Shown here piece after piece: positions 1 through 5,324 of a stretch of DNA of 7,815 nt. The stretch lies in contig JAQCBC010000031.1 of the NCBI GenBank assembly GCA_027621615.1, forward strand, positions 1-7,815. The letters run 5' to 3'. The stretch is from a bacterium (lineage in GTDB: Bacteria > Margulisbacteria > Marinamargulisbacteria > UBA6595). The position numbers were made by a program, and so were the translations under genes. The notes below the pieces were generated by a model that made no database searches, had not been told where the DNA came from, and was given only the letters and a program-made list of their open reading frames with translations. Numbering within the stretch: the stretch's first letter is position 1; every line of letters starts with the position of its first letter.

Positions 1-810
1 AGCCTCCCACGAGACCCGTGTTGTGGGCAATGCAACCGGCGATTGCGGCCGCAAACTCACAATGCGAGTCCCCGTCAACGGTCCCTGTCGATACCCCTCA
101 CAATACTCGCGATACCGCACCACAGGCCCAATCACAACTAAGGCTGGCGACTGTACTTCACTCGCAATCGCTTGCATCCCCCCCACCGTTGTGACCCAGA
201 CCTGTTCATGGGCGGACGTGCCTTTGTAGATAATCGCCGCTGGTGTATCGGGCGTATGATCCGTATCCGCCAACACTTGCTGAATAAATGCCGTACTGTT
301 TTTGACCGCCATCACCGCAATCAACGTGTCCGCATTGGGCACCCGCCCCCGCCACTCGCCCTGATGCGCCGATGCCCCCGAAACCACCGCAACCGACCGA
401 GCACAATCCCGATGCGTCACCGGAATGCCCACACGCTCCAGAACCCCAAAGACCGAAGACACCCCAGGAATTAACTCAAAGGCAATTCCCGCCTCGGTTA
501 AGGCTCCCATTTCCTCACCGCCTCGACCAAACACTGTCGGCGACCCGCCTTTTAACCGAACCACACAGCGTCCCTGTTTCGCATAATCAATCATCTGGGC
601 ATTGATCTGCACTTGGGTTTGACTATGCCTCCCCCGCTGTTTGCCCACACACACAACCGTCGCTGGCTTGGGCACATGCGCCAACACACTGGGGTGAACC
701 AGATAATCATACAAAACAACATCGGCCTGGGCCAACACATCCAGCACCCGTTGGGTGATGCAATCCGGCTCCCCGGGCCCCACACCAACTAAGTAAACGT
801 AGCCTGGCAC
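1..810 (-). CDS. cobA/hemD: Uroporphyrinogen-III C-methyltransferase, probably fused to uroporphyrinogen-III synthase (partial, 3' end outside window)
   Basis: The first about 235 residues are a SAM-dependent methylase (SUMT/CobA/CysG-A family) that turns uroporphyrinogen III into precorrin-2, the branch point to siroheme and cobalamin. Visible motifs are the glycine-rich VGVGPGEP (8-15), VGK (55-57), RLKGGSP with FGRGGEE (85-100), GIPVTHRD (127-134) and YKGTSAHEQ (195-203). By eye alignment D35, K57 and M167 match D248, K270 and M382 of E. coli CysG. The family's KGGDP reads KGGSP here (S90). After SPALVVIGPVV (221-231) the frame continues through a short linker to PLTGTRIVSLRP (244-255), which resembles the start of a HemD domain, so a CobA-HemD fusion is inferred; only about 27 residues of it are inside the window. 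The GTG start at 810-808 was chosen because it puts YLVGVGPG where the family has it; no clear ribosome site is seen. It lies 7 bases after hemA and is probably co-transcribed and translationally coupled. No hemC lies between them. Confidence 0.88.
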   Translation of the reverse strand, partial: MPGYVYLVGVGPGEPDCITQRVLDVLAQADVVLYDYLVHPSVLAHVPKPATVVCVGKQRGRHSQTQVQINAQMIDYAKQGRCVVRLKGGSPTVFGRGGEEMGALTEAGIAFELIPGVSSVFGVLERVGIPVTHRDCARSVAVVSGASAHQGEWRGRVPNADTLIAVMAVKNSTAFIQQVLADTDHTPDTPAAIIYKGTSAHEQVWVTTVGGMQAIASEVQSPALVVIGPVVRYREYCEGYRQGPLTGTRIVSLRPQSPVALPTTRVSWEA

Positions 811-817
811 TGCTGGA

Positions 818-1813
818 TTACACAACCGCTGCTGTTTGGCGATACGCCGCCCATCGCTGATACTCCAACCGTTGCTCGTGCATATGCACCTCAACATCCC
901 CATAGGCCTGCTTTCGGGCGGCCACATTGCGATTGGCAATCTCCATCAGATCATCCACCAATGTAACAGAAACCCCCGCCTGCTGATCCACATCTGGGTG
1001 CACATTTCGAGGCATCCCTAGGTCAATAATTGTCCGTGGGGTTTGCGTGATCATCGTGGGCACAATCACCGGTTGCTTGGCCCCCACGGCTATCAAAATA
1101 TTGGGGTATGCATCCAGTCCTGACAGCGCCGCATCCCAAGGGATATAGGCCACTCCCAAATCCGCCGCTAGGGCTTGCCCCGTTGTCTCTGTTCGATTCG
1201 TTAGCGTCACCGCTGGATGGCCAATTGCGACCATTTTTTTCACGGCACGCCGGGCCATGGTTCCTGCGCCAATCACCAATACGGACTGGCCAAAAAATTC
1301 TAAATTATGCTGCCGTAGTTGATCCACGGCAATCGAGCTGATTGAATACACCCCGTTTGCAATACCCGTTTCTTCACGCACCCGTTTGCCAAGAGCAATG
1401 CTTGACTGAAACAACTTGTTTAAATACGGGCCGGTGAGTTGCGCATCCACCGCATGTTGATAGGCCTGCTTAACTTGGCCCAAAATCTCGCTTTCTCCCA
1501 ACACCATCGATTTTAGACCACTCGCTACCGCAAACAAATGATCAATGGCCACATCGTGATAATACGCATGCATGGACACATCGCCATCCCCCACCCACGC
1601 CGTTTTTAATCGCTTTAAACACGCCTGAATATCCGGAGCGGCCACATACAGCTCAATCCGATTGCAGGTAGCTAAAAGCACGCATTCAGAAAACCCTGCT
1701 AGGTCTCGCCATTGACACAGTTCGTGGTAACGCATCTCCGGATCCATGCATAATTGCTCGCGCATCGCAATGGGTGTTTGTCGGAAGTCTGTACCAAGAA
1801 CCCCTATTTCCAT
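818..1813 (-). CDS. hemA: Glutamyl-tRNA reductase (short form)
   Basis: Reduces glutamyl-tRNA(Glu) with NADPH to glutamate-1-semialdehyde, the first committed step of C5 tetrapyrrole synthesis in the cytosol. The 331-residue product shows the N-terminal catalytic domain with LATCNRIELY, where C50 is the expected nucleophile, then SGLKSMVLGESEILGQVK (99-116). A Rossmann NADPH domain follows with VIGAGTMA (180-187), TNR (205-207) and IDLGMPRNVHP (263-273), and then VDDL leading into the connecting helix. Most HemA proteins have roughly 420 residues or more. This one stops just after the F/Y-x-x-W-type helix segment (YQRWAAYRQ, 318-326), so most of the C-terminal dimerization domain is missing. 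Short HemA versions are known in some lineages, so this need not be a broken gene. Near the N-terminus, GTDFRQTP replaces the usual GxNHxxAP, with F10 in the histidine position. The ATG at 1813 agrees with the family start. It is the first gene of a unit with the downstream methyltransferase. Confidence 0.93.
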   Translation of the reverse strand: MEIGVLGTDFRQTPIAMREQLCMDPEMRYHELCQWRDLAGFSECVLLATCNRIELYVAAPDIQACLKRLKTAWVGDGDVSMHAYYHDVAIDHLFAVASGLKSMVLGESEILGQVKQAYQHAVDAQLTGPYLNKLFQSSIALGKRVREETGIANGVYSISSIAVDQLRQHNLEFFGQSVLVIGAGTMARRAVKKMVAIGHPAVTLTNRTETTGQALAADLGVAYIPWDAALSGLDAYPNILIAVGAKQPVIVPTMITQTPRTIIDLGMPRNVHPDVDQQAGVSVTLVDDLMEIANRNVAARKQAYGDVEVHMHEQRLEYQRWAAYRQTAAVV

Positions 1814-1821
1814 ATGGCATT

Positions 1822-1850
1822 ATTGTAACAAAATTGATTGTATTTTTCAA
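1822..1850 (-). promoter_or_regulatory. Promoter of hemA
   Basis: On the minus strand a TTGAAA -35 box (1850-1845) and a TACAAT -10 box (1827-1822) are separated by exactly 17 bases, five of six matches each to the sigma70-type consensus. The expected transcription start, 6-9 bases past the -10, falls at about 1816-1813, at or within a few bases of the hemA ATG (1813-1811). The message would therefore be leaderless or nearly so. No experimental start is available. Confidence 0.6.
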
Positions 1851-1855
1851 TTCAA
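1834..1855. repeat. Imperfect inverted repeat over the hemA -35 region
   Basis: TTGATTG (1834-1840) and CAATTCAA (1848-1855) form an inverted repeat with one unmatched base around a 7-base AT centre. It covers the proposed hemA -35 box and much of its spacer, so it could be a regulator site. AT-rich sequence makes chance occurrence quite possible, and no known operator family is recognised. Confidence 0.3.
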
Positions 1856-1909
1856 TACCCTGGCATATCGAGGCGCACCCATTCGTCACTGGATCCCCAT
1901 TAATTTTGG

Positions 1910-1938
1910 TTGAATTTTAATCCCATATGCGCTATGAT
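1910..1938 (+). promoter_or_regulatory. Promoter of the tRNA-Pro gene
   Basis: TTGAAT (1910-1915) and TATGAT (1933-1938) with a 17-base spacer make a near-consensus sigma70-type promoter. Transcription would start at about 1944-1946, 7-9 bases before the mature tRNA, leaving a short leader for RNase P to remove. It is back to back with the hemA promoter; the 59 bases between their outer edges show no further signal. Confidence 0.65.
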
Positions 1939-1952
1939 AAACGCTATCGGTT

Positions 1953-2030
1953 CGGGGTATAGCGCAGCCCGGTTAGCGCACCTGTTTTGGGAACAGGGGG
2001 CCGCAAGTTCGAATCTTGCTACCCCGACCA
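1953..2030 (+). tRNA. tRNA-Pro (anticodon UGG)
   Basis: The sequence folds into a full cloverleaf. The acceptor stem CGGGGTA (1953-1959) pairs with TACCCCG (2020-2026). The D arm pairs GCGC (1962-1965) with GCGC (1976-1979). The anticodon stem CCTGT/ACAGG (1981-1985 and 1993-1997) closes the loop TTTGGGA with anticodon TGG at 1988-1990. There is a 5-base variable loop, and the T arm GCAAG/CTTGC (2003-2007 and 2015-2019) holds the loop TTCGAAT. The discriminator A is at 2027 and the 3' CCA is encoded at 2028-2030. Anticodon UGG reads CCN proline codons; CCC is common in the neighbouring genes. It has its own promoter, and its 3' end lies 12 bases from the stop codon of the convergent accA gene. 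Confidence 0.97.
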
Positions 2031-2042
2031 GCCGATTACTCG

Positions 2043-3005
2043 TTATTCAAAGGCACCAAATTGGCGAAACTTTGTGTATCGTTCCGTTTTCAGTGATTCG
2101 GGGGACTGCTTTCCAAGCGTGTTTAAATCTCGCTCAATCGTTGATTTAATTGTTTGGGCCATGGCTTCTGGATCATAATGAGCCCCACCCAATGGTTCGT
2201 CTAAAATACCATCGGCGATGCCTAGTTCCACAATATCTTTGGCCGTAATTTTCAGATTTTCAGCCGCAAATGGTGCTTTGCTGGCATCTTTAAACAAAAT
2301 GGAGGCACACCCTTCCGGCGAAATCACCGAATAGACAGCATGCTGAAGCATATACAGCCGATTGGCCACGCCAATACCTAAAGCTCCGCCAGATCCCCCT
2401 TCACCGATAACAAACGATACAATGGGAACCGAAACGGTCACCATGTACTTTAAATTCGTTGCAATCGCTTCGGCTTGCCCTCGCTGCTCAGCTTCTAACC
2501 CGGGATAGGCACCCGGCGTATCAATAAACGATACGATTGGGAGGGAAAACTTATCGGCTAACCGCATCATTCGCAAGGCTTTTCGATACCCTTCCGGATG
2601 CGGCATTCCAAAGTTTCGGTATAAATTTTCTTTAGTATTGCTGCCTTTTTGATGACCAATGAAAACCAATCTCTGCTTCCCCATGGTTGCCACACCGGAT
2701 ACAATCGACGGGTCATCTTTGTATAGCCGATCCCCATGCAGCTCTAGAAATTGATCAAAAATTGTATTGGCCAAAAATAGTGAATTGGGACGATCTGGAT
2801 GTCGGGCAATTTGAATAATGTCCGCCGGAGACAAATTGCTGTAAATATCTTTTTTAAGTTCATGGGCCCGAGACTCAATATTGGCAATCTCATCCGTCAA
2901 ATTCATCTCTCCTTGTTCACTCAGTGCTTTCAATGATTCAATTTTTTCTTCCAGATCCGCAATGGGTGCTTCAAACGCCATGGGCTTGGGTCGATGCTCA
3001 CTCAC
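2043..3005 (-). CDS. accA: Acetyl-CoA carboxylase, carboxyltransferase subunit alpha
   Basis: With AccD it forms the carboxyltransferase that moves the carboxyl group from carboxybiotin on BCCP to acetyl-CoA, giving malonyl-CoA for fatty acid synthesis. The 320-residue length is normal for AccA. An N-terminal helical, probably coiled segment (15-55) precedes the crotonase-like core. Key blocks are GDRLYKDDPSIVSG (91-104), FGMPHPEGYRKALRMM (132-147), IDTPGAYPGLEAEQRGQ (161-177), the oxyanion-hole block GEGGSGGALGIGV (201-213) and SPEGCASILFKDASKA (229-244). The GTG start at 3005 overlaps the accD stop as GTGA and has a strong GGGAGG ribosome site 6 bases upstream, inside the end of accD. That indicates co-translation of the two subunits in equal amounts. 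Its stop faces the 3' end of the tRNA-Pro gene. Confidence 0.97.
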   Translation of the reverse strand: MSEHRPKPMAFEAPIADLEEKIESLKALSEQGEMNLTDEIANIESRAHELKKDIYSNLSPADIIQIARHPDRPNSLFLANTIFDQFLELHGDRLYKDDPSIVSGVATMGKQRLVFIGHQKGSNTKENLYRNFGMPHPEGYRKALRMMRLADKFSLPIVSFIDTPGAYPGLEAEQRGQAEAIATNLKYMVTVSVPIVSFVIGEGGSGGALGIGVANRLYMLQHAVYSVISPEGCASILFKDASKAPFAAENLKITAKDIVELGIADGILDEPLGGAHYDPEAMAQTIKSTIERDLNTLGKQSPESLKTERYTKFRQFGAFE

Positions 3006-3871
3006 TGGCCGCCTCCCAGTACACGCACTAGGCCCGCAACCGTGCTGCGCATCTCTTTTCGGTGCACCACCCGATCAACCATGCCATTTTCCAATAAAAA
3101 CTCGGCCCGCTGAAACCCAGGGGGGAGTTTTTGACGAATGGTTTGCTCAATGACCCGCGGACCCGCAAACGAAATTAACGCCCCCGGCTCCGCCAATGTC
3201 ACATCCCCCAACATACCAAAACTAGCGGACGTCCCCCCGGTGGTGGGATCGCATAAGACACAGATATAGGGAATACAAGCCTCACTTAATTTAGCCAATG
3301 CCCCACTGGTCTTGGCCATCTGCATTAAGGACATAATCCCCTCTTGCATGCGAGCCCCACCGGATGAGGTAAACACCACCAACGGATGTTTATTTTCAAT
3401 CGCCATTTCTGTAATTAATGCAATTTTCTCCCCGACTACACAGCCCATCGATCCGCCCATAAACGCAAAGTCCATCAGCCCCACATTCACAGAAAGCCCC
3501 TCAATTTTAGCCGTCCCCACAACAGCGGCATCGGCTCGCTGGGTTTTTTTCTGGCTCGCTACAATGCGAGACTCATACGAATGCGTATCCGTGAAATTTA
3601 AAAAATCAGTCGGCTTAATATCATCATAATGCTCGACAAAGGATTCAGAATCAAAAAAGTAAGCCAAACGCTCTTCTGGTGACAACCGAAAATGGTATTG
3701 GCACTCGTTGCACACTTTGTGATTGTGTTCTAGTTCTTTCAAATACAACGTGGCATCACAAGAAAAACACTTAACCCACAAATCACTGGGTATGTCCAAA
3801 CGAGATTGTCCCCCCGCTTTTTTCCGGCTAACAATTCGGTCGCGCTTGGCGAACCAGCCTAAAATTGACAT
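3002..3871 (-). CDS. accD: Acetyl-CoA carboxylase, carboxyltransferase subunit beta
   Basis: Beta subunit of the carboxyltransferase, partner of AccA. The 289-residue protein begins MSILGWFAKRDR, the usual AccD start, which is why the ATG at 3871 is preferred to an in-frame TTG five codons upstream at 3886. The N-terminal zinc ribbon has its four cysteines at C35, C38, C54 and C57; in E. coli AccD this ribbon has been linked to binding its own mRNA and DNA. The core has the carboxyltransferase blocks MDFAFMGGSMG (133-143), FTSSGGARMQEG (167-178), DPTTGGTSASFG (208-219) and the end block FAGPRVIEQTIRQKLPPGFQ (235-254). It is the first gene of the accDA pair, with the stop codon overlapping the accA GTG. 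The ribosome site is weak (GAG about 6 bases before the ATG). The promoter and a candidate operator lie just upstream. Confidence 0.97.
   Translation of the reverse strand: MSILGWFAKRDRIVSRKKAGGQSRLDIPSDLWVKCFSCDATLYLKELEHNHKVCNECQYHFRLSPEERLAYFFDSESFVEHYDDIKPTDFLNFTDTHSYESRIVASQKKTQRADAAVVGTAKIEGLSVNVGLMDFAFMGGSMGCVVGEKIALITEMAIENKHPLVVFTSSGGARMQEGIMSLMQMAKTSGALAKLSEACIPYICVLCDPTTGGTSASFGMLGDVTLAEPGALISFAGPRVIEQTIRQKLPPGFQRAEFLLENGMVDRVVHRKEMRSTVAGLVRVLGGGQ
3012..3017 (-). promoter_or_regulatory. Ribosome binding site of accA
   Basis: GGGAGG on the minus strand (3017-3012), 6 bases before the GTG start of accA and inside the last codons of accD. It is one of the few clear Shine-Dalgarno sequences in the window and supports the non-ATG start. 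Confidence 0.7.
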
Positions 3872-3911
3872 GAAAACTCGTGACAAATATAATAATAAGT
3901 CATGGTCAAAA

Positions 3912-3939
3912 TGTATATCAAAATGATATACTGAGTCAA
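3912..3939 (-). promoter_or_regulatory. Promoter of accDA
   Basis: On the minus strand TTGACT (3939-3934) serves as -35 and TATACA (3917-3912) as -10, with a 16-base spacer. The start would fall near 3905, giving a leader of about 35 bases before the accD ATG at 3871. The -10 matches only four of six positions. A perfect inverted repeat lies over the spacer and the -10. Confidence 0.5.
3913..3931. promoter_or_regulatory. Perfect inverted repeat in the accDA promoter, candidate operator
   Basis: GTATATC (3913-3919) and GATATAC (3925-3931) are exact reverse complements around the 5-base centre AAAAT, a 19-base two-fold symmetric site typical of dimeric repressors. It lies between the proposed accDA -35 and -10 and covers most of the -10, so a bound protein would block the polymerase. 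Known fatty acid regulators such as FapR, FabR and FabT control such genes in other bacteria. I do not recognise this sequence as one of their sites, and no regulator gene is in the window. Confidence 0.5.
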
Positions 3940-3949
3940 TAGTAAATTT

Positions 3950-3978
3950 TTGACGACTCGTTGGATTTTACTTTTAAA
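3950..3978 (+). promoter_or_regulatory. Possible promoter of the rpsT operon
   Basis: TTGACG (3950-3955) and TTTAAA (3973-3978) are 17 bases apart. The -35 is close to consensus and the -10 is poor (four of six). Transcription would begin near 3985, about 30 bases before rpsT. It diverges from the accDA promoter, and the two -35 boxes are separated by only about 10 bases, so the polymerases or a shared regulator could interfere. Confidence 0.4.
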
Positions 3979-3999
3979 TGGTTTTGATAGAAAGGTATA

Positions 4000-4004
4000 G
4001 AGGA
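4000..4004 (+). promoter_or_regulatory. Probable ribosome binding site of rpsT
   Basis: GAGGA (4000-4004) lies 11 bases before the rpsT ATG, slightly far but usable. A shorter TAGGT directly abuts the start codon and is too close to act. Confidence 0.45.
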
Positions 4005-4015
4005 ACAGATTAGGT

Positions 4016-4285
4016 ATGGCAAATACAAAGACAGCAAAGGAAAATATAAAAATTAATCGGCGCAATACAGAGCGTAACCGACAGTACAAATCTCGGTTGA
4101 AAACTGCATTAACTCGGGCATACGATGCCGTATCCGAAACGAGTGAGCTGGCACCTGAAGAAAAAACAACACGGGTTCGATTTGCCTTGCGCTTGCTAGA
4201 CAAACTAGTATCTAAGGGGATTTTGAAAAAGAAAGCCTCTGCACGAAAAAAATCTCAGCTAGCGAAAAAAGCCCATGTCGCTTAA
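4016..4285 (+). CDS. rpsT: 30S ribosomal protein S20
   Basis: A small, very basic protein of the 30S subunit that binds 16S rRNA early in assembly. The 89 residues are of normal length for S20 and start [26 protein letters not shown], matching the family's N-terminal helix rich in Lys, Arg and Asn. A helix with ALTRAYDAV (31-39) follows, then an acidic turn (SELAPEE, 43-49) and a C-terminal helical part with [26 protein letters not shown] (60-85), where the family has the conserved K-G-ILHKN-A-ARKKS block. The ATG at 4016 is clear. Its last 11 bases overlap the start of mreB in another frame, so it heads the operon and probably couples its translation to mreB. Confidence 0.96.
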   Translation: MANTKTAKENIKINRRNTERNRQYKSRLKTALTRAYDAVSETSELAPEEKTTRVRFALRLLDKLVSKGILKKKASARKKSQLAKKAHVA

Positions 4286-5318
4286 GAAACGGTTTTCGGA
4301 TTGGACCTCGCATTTCCGATGCGATTTGGGGATTGATCTTGGCACTGCCAATATTTTAGTATTTGCCCAAGGACGAGGGGTTATTATTCAAGAGCCATCA
4401 GTAGTCGCCCTTGATGTGAAAAATAGCCATGTATTGGCGGTTGGCGATGAAGCCAAGAAGATGATTGGCCGAACCCCCGGGAATGTCATTGCTGTTCGGC
4501 CATTGCAAGACGGTGTTATTGCTGATTTTGAAGTGACCGAAACCATGCTCAAGCACTTTATTAAGCGCGCATTATCTGACCGCTTTTATTTATTAAAGCC
4601 CCGCATTGTGATTGGGGTTCCATCCGGAATTACCGGCGTTGAAAAGCGTGCTGTTTTGGATGCAGCCTACCAAGCAGGCGCCAAAGAAGTTTATCTAATT
4701 GAAGAGCCACTAGCTGCCGCCATTGGCGCTGGCATGCCTGTGTCTGAACCTACGGGATCCATGGTTGTTGATATTGGGGGTGGAACCACTGAAGTTGCTG
4801 TAATTTCTTTGGGAGGCATCGTTGTGTCTAAGTCGATTCGTGTGGCTGGCGATGCCATGGATAAAGCCATTATCTCGCATTGTCGAGAAAATTACCGATT
4901 GCTTATTGGTGAGCGAACCGCTGAAGAAATCAAAATGAAATTGGGGTCTGCGCATGACACTAAAGATGAAAAGTCAATGGCTGTTCGCGGTCGAGACTTG
5001 GTATCTGGACTCCCTAAAACATTCACGCTGACTCGGACTGAGATTCGCGATGCGCTTAAAGATCCCATTAACAGCATGATTGAAGGCATCCGAACGACTT
5101 TAGAAAAAACACCCCCTGAATTGTCCAGCGACATTATGGATGATGGGATTGTTTTAGCCGGTGGCGGAGCCCTGTTAAATGGTTTAGACAAGCAAATTCA
5201 AGCGGAAACCAATATTACGGTTAAAATTGCCGCCGATCCATTGCAATGCGTTGCCATTGGAACTGGCGAAGCTTTAGAAGAGCTCGACGTCTTTAAAGAA
5301 GTTCTAATCAGCGACTAG
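4275..5318 (+). CDS. mreB: Rod shape-determining actin homologue MreB
   Basis: Cytoplasmic actin-like ATPase that forms membrane-bound filaments and guides lateral cell wall synthesis in rod-shaped cells. The 347-residue length is standard. The N-terminal [14 protein letters not shown] looks like the short amphipathic membrane-binding helix of Gram-negative MreB. Nucleotide-site motifs are phosphate-1 LGIDLGTAN (18-26), [11 protein letters not shown] (143-153), phosphate-2 [12 protein letters not shown] (164-175) and the adenosine motif [14 protein letters not shown] (292-305). The ATG at 4275 lies inside the last codons of rpsT without a Shine-Dalgarno sequence, so translation is probably coupled to rpsT. 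mreC and mreD, the usual followers, are not present; the next gene is a secretion/pilus-type ATPase 6 bases on. The TAG stop is in the same frame as that next gene. Confidence 0.97.
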   Translation: MSLKKRFSDWTSHFRCDLGIDLGTANILVFAQGRGVIIQEPSVVALDVKNSHVLAVGDEAKKMIGRTPGNVIAVRPLQDGVIADFEVTETMLKHFIKRALSDRFYLLKPRIVIGVPSGITGVEKRAVLDAAYQAGAKEVYLIEEPLAAAIGAGMPVSEPTGSMVVDIGGGTTEVAVISLGGIVVSKSIRVAGDAMDKAIISHCRENYRLLIGERTAEEIKMKLGSAHDTKDEKSMAVRGRDLVSGLPKTFTLTRTEIRDALKDPINSMIEGIRTTLEKTPPELSSDIMDDGIVLAGGGALLNGLDKQIQAETNITVKIAADPLQCVAIGTGEALEELDVFKEVLISD

Positions 5319-5324
5319 ATCCCC

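Noticed and set aside
206..788. Open frames on both strands inside the methyltransferase gene
   Set aside because: They are out-of-frame shadows; only the frame entering at GTG 810 shows family motifs, and it is open to base 1.
1953..2045. tRNA gene as an integration site for a mobile element
   Set aside because: No integrase gene, no second copy of the tRNA 3' end in the window and only housekeeping genes on both sides.
2048..2074. CAAAG...CTTTG repeat with an inner CCAAATTGG as a terminator between accA and tRNA-Pro
   Set aside because: The arms are short, most of it is inside the accA coding sequence, and no T-run follows on either strand.
3002..3886. TTG at 3886 as the accD start
   Set aside because: The ATG at 3871 gives the typical MSILGWF start, and the five extra residues have no family support.
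3859..4203. Minus-strand open frame of about 114 codons over rpsT and its promoter region
   Set aside because: It lies antisense to the clear rpsT gene, its hydrophobic stretches come from AT-rich intergenic DNA, and it has no recognisable family features.
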